Shown: positions 45,209-54,913 of the stretch, in pieces
How the letters are laid out: each line of letters begins with the position of its first letter
Position numbering within the stretch: position 1 is the first letter of the stretch
DNA from: JAOABP01 sp964590395
GTDB lineage: Bacteria; Hydrothermota; Tepidihabitantia; Tepidihabitantales; Tepidihabitantaceae
Direction: 5' to 3'
NCBI GenBank assembly: GCA_964590395.1
Contig: CAZPVT010000022.1
Coordinates: 1 to 64,000 of the forward strand
DNA: 64,000 nucleotides
The notes under the pieces: generated by a model
The model's database searches: none
What the model saw: the letters and a program-made list of their open reading frames with translations, nothing else
Told to the model about the DNA's origin: nothing
Program-made: the position numbers and the translations under genes

Positions 45209-45628
45209 GTGGAGCAGAGTTTATTGGTGATCAAACCGGATGCGGTTAAGGAGGGGCATATTGGCGAGATTATCACAATGGTAGAAAGATCAGGGCTGAA
45301 AATCACCGGGCTGTTGCTGCGACATCTTACCAGAACGGAAGCCGAACGGTTTTATTCGGTTCATCAGAGGAAGGAGTTTTTTGAGGGTCTGGTGGAGTTT
45401 ATCACCTCTGGACCAGTGGTTGCGGTGCGGGTGGCAGGTGAAAATGCCCGGGAGAGATTGCGGCAACTGGTTGGTGCCACGGATCCGCAAAAGGCAGAGA
45501 AAGGCACGATTAGAGAACGGTTTGGTAGTTCGGCCCGGATGAATGCGGTCCACGCATCCAATCCGGAAGAGGATGTCAGCCGCGAACTGGCATTTTTCTT
45601 TAAAAACGAAAGAGAGGAAGCAATATGA
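45209..45628 (+). CDS. ndk: Nucleoside diphosphate kinase
   Basis: 139 residues, GTG start fixed by SLLVIKPDAVKEG, which must be N-terminal. Active-site His in NAVHASNPEED (~115); ATP-binding residues in FITSGPVVAVRV and GATDPQKAEKGTIRERF. Transfers phosphate between NTPs and NDPs. Its stop overlaps the ATG of the C25 protease (ATGA), an unusual partner. Confidence 0.96.
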   Translation: MEQSLLVIKPDAVKEGHIGEIITMVERSGLKITGLLLRHLTRTEAERFYSVHQRKEFFEGLVEFITSGPVVAVRVAGENARERLRQLVGATDPQKAEKGTIRERFGSSARMNAVHASNPEEDVSRELAFFFKNEREEAI

Positions 45629-48600
45629 AAAAGTGGCTCGTATTTACCTTAATGCCGGTTTTGGCGTTTGCCGGCGTAGTCACAAAAACGCTTCATTTTA
45701 ATGCCGATGATCTCATATTTACAAAGGCTAACGGTTTTGATGTTGTTCAGTTAAGGAGTGGAGGTTCAATCATTGATGCGGGTAAACCCGGTCTACCGAT
45801 AGCGGTTTTTAATGCGGTTGTCCCACCAACCGCAACCGTAACTCGGGTTGAAGCGGTTCCGGTTGCAACTGAGGAGCTCGGGGGCAGCTACCGGATTCAT
45901 CCAGCACAGGAGCCGGTTGTTCTCTCTGCAAAGAGCACACCATCGTTTGTGCCACCGGACCCGGCGGTCTATGGCAGTGACCAGCCATTTCCGGGTAAAA
46001 TCTTGGACTGGAATAACTATACCGCAACCAAGTCCGGTTGGCGTATCTGTCCGTTCGGTATCTATCCATTAAGTTACCAGCCATTATCAGGAAAGTTGAC
46101 TGTTTACAAGGAGATTCAGGTCAGGATTTATTATGATGAAGGCACGGTTACGCCACCACGACTTACTGAAAAGCAGTGGCAGGCTTTTGCTCCGGATGTG
46201 AAAAGTCTGGTAATCAATCCGGAGGCGGTGGAGCGTTTTAGCCCGTCCCGCCGGCTAACTGACAATATGGACTGCGATTATGCAATTATTACCAGTTCTT
46301 CTTTAGTAAGCAGTTTCCAGCCGTTAGCGGACTGGCGGACCAGAAAGGGGTTCTACACCCGGATATTCAGGACCGACTCCATTAACAGCGCTTATCCGGG
46401 TAGAGACCTACAGGAGAAGGTTAGAAATTTTATCATTGATTACTGGAATAATCACGGGCTGATTTATGTGCTTTTAGCTGGTGATAACTCGGTTGTTCCG
46501 GCACGCCGAGCACGTTGTGTAGTGGGCAGTGAGACCGGCAATATTCCGGCAGACCTGTATTATGCGGATTTGCAGTGGTCCTGGGATGGCAATCGGAATA
46601 ATATCTTTGGCGAGATGAATAGCGATACGGTGGATCTGTTCTATGACCTGTATATTGGTAGGGCTTCGGTTGATAATGCCACCCAGGTTAACACCTTTAT
46701 CAGCAAGACCATGTTTTATGAGAAGACCCCGACCACCGACTATCTGCAGTCAATGCTTTTGCCCTATGTGATGCTCTGGTCTTCATCCGGGTATTCGGGT
46801 AGAGTGGTTTCCGAGACGATTGCTGCCAAGACGCCGTCCGGCTGGCGCGACGCTTATATCGCTGACCCGACCACTACCGTTCCGATGCGCGACTCCATCA
46901 ATCGTGGTTATCACTTTTGCCATGTGGCGGCACACGGTGATGACTACGGTTTTTATACCGAATACGGGTTGACTATTTACAGCACCACCACCGCTTCAGG
47001 TCAGACCAACGCCACCAGGCCGGTGATTCTTAACTCCATTGCCTGCATCTCGGGCAACTTTGAGGCTGAGGACTGTCTGGCTGAGGCGCTGATGAATAAT
47101 CCGAATGGTGGTGCGGTGGCAACGATAATGAACTCCCGTTATGGCTGGGGCACACCACCGACTATGGGTCCAAGTGAAAAACTGGACTGTATGTTTTATG
47201 ATTACTACTTTATCGGGGATACGGTTGAGATCGGTAGAAACCACTGCTCAAGTAAAAATGTTTATGGCTATATCGCGCAGAATCAGGCAGTCTGGCGCTG
47301 GTGTTATTATGAACTTAATCTTTTCGGTGATCCAGCATTACCGCTCTGGTATAGCGCGCCCGGCACAATGAGTGCACAGAATGCGGATACGATTCGCACC
47401 GGTGCGCAGACATTTTCGGTTACCGTAACCAGTGGTGGTTCACCAGTGGTTGGTGCCCGGGTTTGCTGTTATAAATCCGGCGAATTTCACGAGGTGGGCT
47501 ATACCAATAGCAGTGGTGTTGCTCAGATCACCATCAATCCGCTGACCGCTGGCACAATGTATCTGACTATTACCAGAAAGCAGTATCTACCTTTGGAGAA
47601 GACGGTAACCGTGATTCCAGGCACGCCCCAGCCGTATATTACCATTATACGCACCTTTGTTAACGATAACGGCAACAATCAGCTTGACCCGGGTGAAACC
47701 GCAGACCTGTATGTTACCGTGAAGAATATCGGCAATGCGGTTGCGACCGGAGTTAACGGCAAACTGCGCACCGTTTCTTCCTACATCACAACGAGCGACT
47801 CCACAGCAAGTTACGGTAATTTAAACCCCAATGATACCGCGCGGGGTGATCGGTACCGATTGAGTGCAAGCAGTTCAACACCACCCGGGATGCAGGTTCA
47901 GTTTACCCTGTTCGTAACCAGTAATGAGGGCAGCTGGAGCCCGACTTTCACCCTGACCATCGGTACACCTGCCCAGCCCGGTCAACTCTGGGCAAACCAT
48001 GACACTGGCTACTGTAAACTTTCAGTTACCGCTTTGGGTTCAATTGGCTTTACCGAGCCACCCGGATTGCTGGACCCTGGTGCGGGTTTCTGTTATCCAA
48101 AGAGCAGTGCCAGCCAGTTGTATTATGCCAGTTTCCTCATCGGCAGTAGCACCAGTTATGTTGCGGACCGCTTCTATGGACAGCCCGCATCCAGTGGACC
48201 AAACACCGACTTTCGACTTCTGGACAGCGTGCGCGCGGTTGTTCCGCCGCAGTATGGTGATGAACATTTCCGGGCAGTAATCACCGATGGCAACCATCCC
48301 ACGCCGAAAAACCTCAGAGTCACCCAGAATACCTATATGAGCGCCCGGTCAGGTTATGATGACTTTGTAGTGCTCGTGTATGACATTCAGAATCAGGGCG
48401 GTAGTGTGGTCAACGACCTTTATGCGGGAATCTTCGCGGACTTTGATATTGGTTCGGACCCGACCCAGAATACGGTGACGAGCAATGAAGCCAAGCGGTT
48501 CAGTTATATGCGCACTGCTACCAGTGCCAACCCCTGTGTGGGTGTTAAGATTCTGGCACCAGAGTCGTTTGCCAACCTGTGTGCGATTGACCATGCCCGC

Positions 48601-49134
48601 TATGTTTACCCTGATTCGGCAATGACTGACGGAATGAAATATCGCATTCTTAATGGCACAATTGTCCAGCGCAACTCTAATCGTAATTATGACTGGTCGG
48701 TGGGGGTTTCGGTTGGTCCGTTCAATCTTAACCCGAGCCAGATTTACCGGGTGGCGTTTGCGTTTGTTGGTGGTACCTCTGCTGCTGATTTTGAAGTCAA
48801 TGCGGACAGTGCCCAGTCCTGGTATGATAATTATATGGGCATCGCCGGTGATGAGGGAACACCAGGTCCTCGTGAGTTTGCCGGTATCCGGGTGATTCCA
48901 AATCCTTTCTCCAGCGCAGTGCTTTTAAGTTATCACCTGCAACAAGCGGGCAGAGTGAAAGTTGACCTGTTTGACATCACCGGCAGACAGGTTGCCACTC
49001 TGCTGGACCGGGAGTTAGAAGCCGGCCGGGTTGATCTGCGCTACGATGCCAGCCGGATACCATCTGGTGTTTACTTGGTGCGGATCAAGACCCCGGTCAC
49101 CACCGAGACGCAGAAACTGGTTATCAAGCGCTGA
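45625..49134 (+). CDS. Secreted C25-family (gingipain-like) cysteine protease
   Basis: 1169 residues. Signal peptide to ~17 (LMPVLAFAGV), propeptide to ~210, then the C25 catalytic domain: DYAIITSSSLVSSFQPLADW, LLAGDNSVVPARRA, catalytic His in HVAAHGDDYG (~434) and Cys in NSIACISGNFEAEDC (~474). Immunoglobulin-like (SVTVTSGGSPVVGARVCCYK) and CARDB-like (DLYVTVKNIGNAVATG) modules follow, then a type-IX-like sorting domain (VKVDLFDITGRQVATLL, GVYLVRIK). An exported endopeptidase; specificity is unknown. Ends at a strong terminator. Confidence 0.9.
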   Translation: MKKWLVFTLMPVLAFAGVVTKTLHFNADDLIFTKANGFDVVQLRSGGSIIDAGKPGLPIAVFNAVVPPTATVTRVEAVPVATEELGGSYRIHPAQEPVVLSAKSTPSFVPPDPAVYGSDQPFPGKILDWNNYTATKSGWRICPFGIYPLSYQPLSGKLTVYKEIQVRIYYDEGTVTPPRLTEKQWQAFAPDVKSLVINPEAVERFSPSRRLTDNMDCDYAIITSSSLVSSFQPLADWRTRKGFYTRIFRTDSINSAYPGRDLQEKVRNFIIDYWNNHGLIYVLLAGDNSVVPARRARCVVGSETGNIPADLYYADLQWSWDGNRNNIFGEMNSDTVDLFYDLYIGRASVDNATQVNTFISKTMFYEKTPTTDYLQSMLLPYVMLWSSSGYSGRVVSETIAAKTPSGWRDAYIADPTTTVPMRDSINRGYHFCHVAAHGDDYGFYTEYGLTIYSTTTASGQTNATRPVILNSIACISGNFEAEDCLAEALMNNPNGGAVATIMNSRYGWGTPPTMGPSEKLDCMFYDYYFIGDTVEIGRNHCSSKNVYGYIAQNQAVWRWCYYELNLFGDPALPLWYSAPGTMSAQNADTIRTGAQTFSVTVTSGGSPVVGARVCCYKSGEFHEVGYTNSSGVAQITINPLTAGTMYLTITRKQYLPLEKTVTVIPGTPQPYITIIRTFVNDNGNNQLDPGETADLYVTVKNIGNAVATGVNGKLRTVSSYITTSDSTASYGNLNPNDTARGDRYRLSASSSTPPGMQVQFTLFVTSNEGSWSPTFTLTIGTPAQPGQLWANHDTGYCKLSVTALGSIGFTEPPGLLDPGAGFCYPKSSASQLYYASFLIGSSTSYVADRFYGQPASSGPNTDFRLLDSVRAVVPPQYGDEHFRAVITDGNHPTPKNLRVTQNTYMSARSGYDDFVVLVYDIQNQGGSVVNDLYAGIFADFDIGSDPTQNTVTSNEAKRFSYMRTATSANPCVGVKILAPESFANLCAIDHARYVYPDSAMTDGMKYRILNGTIVQRNSNRNYDWSVGVSVGPFNLNPSQIYRVAFAFVGGTSAADFEVNADSAQSWYDNYMGIAGDEGTPGPREFAGIRVIPNPFSSAVLLSYHLQQAGRVKVDLFDITGRQVATLLDRELEAGRVDLRYDASRIPSGVYLVRIKTPVTTETQKLVIKR

Positions 49135-49152
49135 TTTCAGGAAAAGTTAACG

Positions 49153-49180
49153 GGGCGTGCAGACCGCACGCCCTTTTTAT
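49153..49180 (+). terminator. Rho-independent terminator after the C25 protease gene
   Basis: GGGCGTGC, five-base loop, GCACGCCC (eight perfect pairs) followed by TTTTTATTTT. It also sits at the 3' end of the convergent FG-GAP gene. Confidence 0.9.
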
Positions 49181-49193
49181 TTTATAAGGCGTC

Positions 49194-50918
49194 TTACTCG
49201 GTGATCAGCAGTTTATTCTTTACCGGGTTGTTGTCAAACCGGATAAAGTAGATGCCGGTTTTTAACTCTTTTGGTAATGTGAACTGTCCGTTAAGTATCA
49301 CCCCTTCACCAGCCAGGCTACCGTTGTGGCTGTAGATCCTTAAGCGCGTAGCCGGCAATAACGGTTGAACAATTAAATTGGCGCCCTTTCTTGCGACCGT
49401 CGGGAAAATCTGCCAGCGGTAATGGAAACGGTTTTTTTCTCTTTCCTCTGTGCCGGTAGTTGCCCGCTGGTAAAGTCCGGTCCGTGCCATATCAAACTGG
49501 TAGGTTTGCCATTGCCAGCGTTCCCGGCTAAATGGGACATCGGTCTCCCAGATGTAAACCGACATCGTACTGCCGTTGTCATAGGTCACCGCAACGATGT
49601 CCATTGTATCATCACCATCAACATCCGCAACCGTGGCACCGTTCATATAGGTCCAGCCATGGGGTCTGAGTGGCCAGCCTGTGACCGGTGTGCCATCGTG
49701 GTGCACCGCATATAAGAAGCCGAGGGTGTCGTTAGAGGTCATCAGGTTGCTGGTGAAGATGATTTCCATATCACTGTCGCCATCAACGTCCGCAACGGTA
49801 ATATTCCCTTCCGCCGCATCGCCATTTGGCTGGTAGACCGGGAAACCGTTGAGCGCCGACCCGTCATCATCAAATCCGTAAAGCACCGCGGCACCACCGC
49901 TCACCACTCCGGATAACCCGCACAGAACCTTCAAATCGTTGTTGAGATAGAGGTCGGCAACTGTGGGCGGGCAGTAGGACCAGCGTGGGAACGAATAGGG
50001 CCAACCGTTCATAATTGTGCCGTCATGCCGGAAGACATAGACACCCTGAGTGCCCTGATGCATTGCCACAACAACTTCCAGAGTGCCATCACCATCAATA
50101 TCCGCAAGGGCGGGCGACTGATAGGAAAATTTAGCACCGTTCAAGCCGGTTACAGGCCAGCCAGGTAAAATTGTGCCATCGTGCCGGAAGAGGTAGAGTG
50201 AATTGTAAGAGGCATATACAATTTCCTGCTGGCCATCACGATTAATGTCCCCAACCGCTGCCCCCAATGCGGGCACATGGTCAAGGGAACAGGGCCAGGC
50301 GCCGGGCTGTTCAATACCGTTGTGACGCAGGACATGAAGATGCCCGATAGGCCAGTTACGTTCGCCGACAATGATTTCTAAGGTGTCATCGCCGTCAATG
50401 TCAGCAAGGGTCGGACTGTCCGCAAAGTTGCCATTGACTAAACCGTTAAAGGGCCAGCCGGGCTTGACATTGCCGTTGCGGTCAAACACATAGACCGCAC
50501 CGCCAGTGGTCATTCCCCGTGTACAGATGGCAATTTCAATCTGCCCGTCGCGATCAATATCCGCTACTGCGGCAGCATACTGACCCATATAAGAGAAGTT
50601 TTTGGGCCAGTTCGGATAATAACTGCCATCATAGCGCCAGACATGGAGTTGACCGGCAGTTGAGGGCATTATGACCTCAAGCCGGTGGTCGTTATCAAGA
50701 TCGGCAAGGGTTATGCCCCGTGCCGGAGCGAAGTTGCTATTGTAAGTTACCCTTTTGGGCCAACCGGGCATCAATCTGAGTTCATCGGTTTGTTCTGGTG
50801 AAAATGGCACCGTTACAGTTTCCCGGTAAGTTGCGCCAGGAATACTGTCAGCCGGACCGGTTAGGTACACACGCCAGCCAAGAGTCGAAATAGTTAAAAT
50901 TAAAAAGGTGAGTAACAT
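49194..50918 (-). CDS. Secreted FG-GAP/VCBS integrin-like beta-propeller
   Basis: 574 residues. Signal peptide MLLTFLILTISTLGW. About seven repeats with calcium-binding DxDxDG loops and ADIDGDDTLEIIVG or VADVDGDSDMEIIF strands, each preceded by G-WP. C-terminal ~75 residues: type-IX-like sorting domain (LRIYSHNGSLAGEG, TGIYFIRFDN). Adhesion or scaffold role at the surface is typical. AGGAGG precedes the ATG. Downstream of hypA with no functional link evident. Confidence 0.88.
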   Translation of the reverse strand: MLLTFLILTISTLGWRVYLTGPADSIPGATYRETVTVPFSPEQTDELRLMPGWPKRVTYNSNFAPARGITLADLDNDHRLEVIMPSTAGQLHVWRYDGSYYPNWPKNFSYMGQYAAAVADIDRDGQIEIAICTRGMTTGGAVYVFDRNGNVKPGWPFNGLVNGNFADSPTLADIDGDDTLEIIVGERNWPIGHLHVLRHNGIEQPGAWPCSLDHVPALGAAVGDINRDGQQEIVYASYNSLYLFRHDGTILPGWPVTGLNGAKFSYQSPALADIDGDGTLEVVVAMHQGTQGVYVFRHDGTIMNGWPYSFPRWSYCPPTVADLYLNNDLKVLCGLSGVVSGGAAVLYGFDDDGSALNGFPVYQPNGDAAEGNITVADVDGDSDMEIIFTSNLMTSNDTLGFLYAVHHDGTPVTGWPLRPHGWTYMNGATVADVDGDDTMDIVAVTYDNGSTMSVYIWETDVPFSRERWQWQTYQFDMARTGLYQRATTGTEEREKNRFHYRWQIFPTVARKGANLIVQPLLPATRLRIYSHNGSLAGEGVILNGQFTLPKELKTGIYFIRFDNNPVKNKLLITE

Positions 50919-50926
50919 TTTGCCTC

Positions 50927-51256
50927 CTACTCTATATCTATGGTTTCAATTAGGAGTTCATCACCGCCAATGATGTCCGCGCCGGCGTTGCAGGTGCACA
51001 TTTTTTCAAGATCAGCGAACTCCTGTCCGCATTTCGGACAGCGGAGTTTTAGTGGGATACGGACAAATTCCAGTTTGGTGTTTTCTAACAGGGGATCATT
51101 ACGGAGGTGGTCGAAGTAAAACCTGACACATTCCGGGACAACTGAGGAATGCTCGCCGATAAGTAGACGGACCCGGCTTACTTTGCTGGCGTTAGCCTTT
51201 TTTGCCTCGGTTAGGACTTGATTGATCAGGGTTCGGGTAATAGCCAACTCATGCAT
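50927..51256 (-). CDS. hypA: Hydrogenase/urease nickel insertion protein HypA
   Basis: 109 residues. Start chosen at MHELAITRTLINQVL because the MHE motif binds nickel through its N-terminus; the longer frame upstream (to 51400) overlaps the DUF2723 gene and is not HypA. Zinc site CPKCGQEF and CTCNAGADI. With HypB it inserts nickel into [NiFe]-hydrogenase. hypF lies 38 kb away in the same window; no hydrogenase structural gene is visible. Confidence 0.93.
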   Translation of the reverse strand: MHELAITRTLINQVLTEAKKANASKVSRVRLLIGEHSSVVPECVRFYFDHLRNDPLLENTKLEFVRIPLKLRCPKCGQEFADLEKMCTCNAGADIIGGDELLIETIDIE

Positions 51257-51258
51257 AG

Positions 51259-54141
51259 CTAAGGCAGTTCTCGTAGCAGGCGTGCCGCATTGGAATCGGC
51301 AGGATAACGGCGCAACCAGTCCTGTAAGAGCGCACGGGCACGGTTGTAATCGCGCAGTTCGTCGGTGTAGAAGCGGTAAAGCAGGTTGACGATCTGCCAC
51401 TCATTGGGCTGGATCGCCAGGACCTGTAGAAACATTTTCTCCGCTCCCTGGTAATCACCCATTTCGCGCAATACCAGTCCGCGCTGTAAAAATAGTTCCA
51501 GACGCAGGCGTGGATCCTGTTCAGCATAGGCGAGTGCAGAGTCAAGAGCGTTCAGTGCTATTGGATAATCCTGATTTAATGTTGCGAAGCGGGAGAGATG
51601 ATAAAAGAGCAGCATCTTTTGCGGTTTGTCCAGTTCAAACTTAAGTGCCGGACCGAGTGCCCATTGTGCCTGCCGGTAGTCACCGTGTCTGGCATATTCC
51701 ATTGCCAGCATCAGATAGGAATGGGCGTAGTTGATCAACAGTCCCCGGGTGTTGTCATCCTTTTCTACTCGGGGGTCAAGCATTGAGTTCATCTTAAACT
51801 CTTCAAAGAGTAGTTTTCTTGTTCGGGCGGTATCAACCATTCCTTCCCCCGGTAATCGCTCCCGTTCACCTACCACTCGTCGCACCAGTCCTTCCAGTTG
51901 CAGGTAGGGCTCACAGTCTTGCGTATTCTCCGGGGAAACCGTAGTGGCGAAATAGACCGGGCTTTTGGGCTGATAGCCGGCACCGAAGACCTTAGCCATA
52001 AACTCCTGGGGCGAAGATTCGTAATCATCAGGCCATTTCAGTTTGATGCCCCCCACGGTAGCGATGATATTTCGGATCATTATGTCTTTAAGCAGAACCA
52101 CACGGTTGTTTTTTGCGATATAACCCTGGGGCAGACGGTCAATTTCATTCTCAGTGAAGGAGATTGGGGCACCCCAACGCTTGAGTTGCTTGCAGAACCA
52201 GGGGGTGTTCAGGAGCGAAAGGTTGGCAACCGCCACATTCTTACCGAAGTTCGGGTCGTTGTCCGCAACCACCGATGGGACAGTCTGCATAAACCAGAGC
52301 GGGAAGGTGTCGTTATCACCGTTGGTAAACACTACCGCCTTCTCTCCCTCGCAACAGATGAGCATATTGTAGCCATATTCGGCTGGGATCCAGTTATAGC
52401 GGCGGGTGACGGTTTTGTAGTTTAATAGCATCGGGACGAAGCCGAAGGCAATAACCAGGCCACTTAAAACCGGCATCGGGATAAGTTTCCGGCTCTTTTT
52501 CATTTCCCGTTCTACCCAGTTCAGGAAGGCATAGACACCGGCGCCGATGAAAATGGTATAAAACACAAACGAGAATGCAAAGAAGTAGTCTCGTTCGCGC
52601 ACCTCCCGGAACCTCAGTACGGACCTTGGGTCCGATGGCGAATATTTGAGATTGAGATAAGTCAGAAGACCAATTGAAGCGATGATAAAGGCAACAAGGA
52701 TCAGAATAAAAGATTTCTTATCCCTTTTGAACTGATGAATCATACCCCAGATACCCAAAAGTGGCGGGATGAGACCAAAAATGCCCTGCCAGCCCAAACG
52801 CAGAAAGATCCGCGGAAAGTTGGTAAACAGGATATCCAGGAAGCGTTCATTTCCCCACTGCCAGAGGAAATACCGGACATAGAATGCGATCTGCTCAATA
52901 TATGCCCGGAAGATATCAAATGCGGGATTGCGGTTTGCCCGCCAATCGTCCTCGGTTAGAAACTGGGTCTTGCGCGGGAAAATCCGCATCGGATCATACT
53001 GCTCCCGTTTTAGTACGCTGACGAAGTCCCGCCATCTTGAGGGTTCAACTTCATTGATGGCTGGTGAATGGCGGGCGCGGGTCATCATGATGAACTGGAC
53101 GGTGCCGGCAAGCAGGACTAAGCCTAAAAGCAACCCGACATAAGCCCCCCGGAGTTTACGCTTGGTATGGAGCCAGTAGAGATAACTGCCATAGCCAAGA
53201 AAAAAGGCAATCACCAGCCATTTTGATTGGAACCATCTTTCGATAAACGCCACGGTGGGTGAGGCGAGAAACAGCACGACATCATCCATCAATCCCTGCC
53301 CGGCGCCGATATAGGCAACGAGAAATACCCCGGCGAGTAATGCCAGTCCGTAGATTAAAGAGAGATTCCTTTCCGAGCGTTCGATTATCGCAATTGCGTA
53401 ATAGGTCCCGGCAAGCATCAACGGCACAACAAAAAATGTTCCGGCAGAAAGTCCCATTTCCTTGATAGTCAGGATCAACAGATACCCGACCATAAACTCA
53501 ATAAACCGCAGATTAATTACCGAATGCCGGTCAACGATCAGGGCAAACACCAGCACCGCAAAAACCACCAGCATCGGCGTAAAATGAATGCCGGTGGAAA
53601 CGAAAAGTAGAAATATGGCAGCAAGAATCTGTCGGTTGTCACCGGTGCCCTTCTCTCTGCCTTCGCGCCAAACCAGTGCCAAGTAAAGCACGGTCAGGGC
53701 AATGACGACGCAGGGGCCGTAAACTTCAGCCTCAACACAGTTGTCCCAGTAGGAGTAAGCAAAACCGCACATCAGCGCGGCAAAAGCCCCGGCGATGTGG
53801 GGAAGCCACCAACGTCTTTCCCGTTCTCGTTCCGCATAGATTGAGAGCAGTTTTACGACAATCAGATAAAGCAGACCACAGGAAAATGCGCCGAAAAGAG
53901 TCGGGATCAAATTCACCCGGAAGGCGATCTCTTTACCGATCGGCAGGAGAGAAAAAAGCCTGCCCAGCATAACGAACAATGGGGTGCCCGGCGGGTGGGG
54001 AACACCGGCAATGTAGGAGACCGCGATCAGTTCTGCGCAATCCCAGAACGAAGCAGTGGGGGCGACGCTATAAAAATAAACGCCAAATACCGTCAAACAG
54101 ACCAAAATGAAGATTATCAACCGCCATTTTGATTCATTCAT
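51259..54141 (-). CDS. DUF2723 membrane protein with TPR tail (glycosyltransferase-like)
   Basis: 960 residues. Roughly twelve N-terminal membrane spans: WDCAELIAVSYIAGVPHPPG with the conserved Asp and Glu typical of GT-C type transferases and PPGTPLF, as in DUF2723. A long periplasmic part follows, then two to three TPRs at the C-terminus (ALDSALAYAEQDPRLRLELF, YQGAEKMFLQVLAIQPNEWQ). Family members are common in FCB bacteria and may mannosylate exported proteins; substrate is not established. Head of a run followed closely by hypA. Confidence 0.8.
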   Translation of the reverse strand: MNESKWRLIIFILVCLTVFGVYFYSVAPTASFWDCAELIAVSYIAGVPHPPGTPLFVMLGRLFSLLPIGKEIAFRVNLIPTLFGAFSCGLLYLIVVKLLSIYAERERERRWWLPHIAGAFAALMCGFAYSYWDNCVEAEVYGPCVVIALTVLYLALVWREGREKGTGDNRQILAAIFLLFVSTGIHFTPMLVVFAVLVFALIVDRHSVINLRFIEFMVGYLLILTIKEMGLSAGTFFVVPLMLAGTYYAIAIIERSERNLSLIYGLALLAGVFLVAYIGAGQGLMDDVVLFLASPTVAFIERWFQSKWLVIAFFLGYGSYLYWLHTKRKLRGAYVGLLLGLVLLAGTVQFIMMTRARHSPAINEVEPSRWRDFVSVLKREQYDPMRIFPRKTQFLTEDDWRANRNPAFDIFRAYIEQIAFYVRYFLWQWGNERFLDILFTNFPRIFLRLGWQGIFGLIPPLLGIWGMIHQFKRDKKSFILILVAFIIASIGLLTYLNLKYSPSDPRSVLRFREVRERDYFFAFSFVFYTIFIGAGVYAFLNWVEREMKKSRKLIPMPVLSGLVIAFGFVPMLLNYKTVTRRYNWIPAEYGYNMLICCEGEKAVVFTNGDNDTFPLWFMQTVPSVVADNDPNFGKNVAVANLSLLNTPWFCKQLKRWGAPISFTENEIDRLPQGYIAKNNRVVLLKDIMIRNIIATVGGIKLKWPDDYESSPQEFMAKVFGAGYQPKSPVYFATTVSPENTQDCEPYLQLEGLVRRVVGERERLPGEGMVDTARTRKLLFEEFKMNSMLDPRVEKDDNTRGLLINYAHSYLMLAMEYARHGDYRQAQWALGPALKFELDKPQKMLLFYHLSRFATLNQDYPIALNALDSALAYAEQDPRLRLELFLQRGLVLREMGDYQGAEKMFLQVLAIQPNEWQIVNLLYRFYTDELRDYNRARALLQDWLRRYPADSNAARLLRELP

Positions 54142-54160
54142 CTGGCTTAACTCCTTTACC

Positions 54161-54913
54161 TTACTGGTTTAACAATGCCTGCATTAAATTATACTTTAAT
54201 TGAGATGGTGTCAAATTGATTAACAGTTTGCCGCGCTGAGCAAAACTGATGTTGCCGGTTGTCTCCGAGACAACAATTGCTATTGCGTCGGTAACCGTGG
54301 TGATACCTGCGGCAGCGCGGTGGCGCATTCCGGTGCCGGGAACAGTTTCTCCTAAAGGCAGGGTGCATCCGGCAGCGATGATCTGATTACCGCTGATGAT
54401 TACCGCGCCGTCATGCAACGGTGATGTAGGGGTAAAGATGGAGACAAGTAATGGCGCGGATGCCTTGGCTTCTATTTTGGTGCCGGTCTCGGTGTATTCA
54501 CGTAGGCCAATTTCCCGTTCCAGCACGACAAGGGCACCGATCTTCCGTTCCTTCATCAGTGCAGCAGCAGCGACCAGTTCGTCAATTAGCGTTGAATCCG
54601 CAGTTGGACGAAACAGGAAGCGAATCGGTCGGGCGCGACCAAAACGGGAGAGGAGATTTCTTATTTCCGGCTGAAACAGGATAACAAAGGCAACCAGCCA
54701 GACCGTGGTTAAGGAGTTGACGATGAGTCCCAGCGCCTTGAAGTCCAGCCAGCGGGCAACGGTTCCAACCACCACCAGAAACAACAGGGCGTAAAGCATT
54801 CGTATTGCCCGGGTGCCACGGATGAAACGCAGGAAGTAGTAGACCAGCACCGCAACCAAGAGGATGTCGATGATGTCTAAAGCCCGGATCTGGATAAAAC
54901 CAAGTATTTTCAT
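54161..54913 (-). CDS. cdaA: Diadenylate cyclase CdaA (c-di-AMP synthesis)
   Basis: 250 residues. About three membrane helices at ~15-90, then the DAC domain with SPLHDGAVIISGN (DGA, ~165) and TGMRHRAAAGIT (RHR, ~197), the two catalytic motifs. Makes c-di-AMP, which controls potassium and osmotic balance and the cell wall. A four-base overlap with folP places it in the folP-cdaA order common in many phyla. No CdaR-like YbbR protein follows. Confidence 0.93.
   Translation of the reverse strand: MKILGFIQIRALDIIDILLVAVLVYYFLRFIRGTRAIRMLYALLFLVVVGTVARWLDFKALGLIVNSLTTVWLVAFVILFQPEIRNLLSRFGRARPIRFLFRPTADSTLIDELVAAAALMKERKIGALVVLEREIGLREYTETGTKIEAKASAPLLVSIFTPTSPLHDGAVIISGNQIIAAGCTLPLGETVPGTGMRHRAAAGITTVTDAIAIVVSETTGNISFAQRGKLLINLTPSQLKYNLMQALLNQ

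Noticed and set aside
51257..51400. N-terminal extension of hypA
   Set aside because: HypA needs its MHE at the N-terminus, and the extension overlaps DUF2723 coding sequence in another frame.
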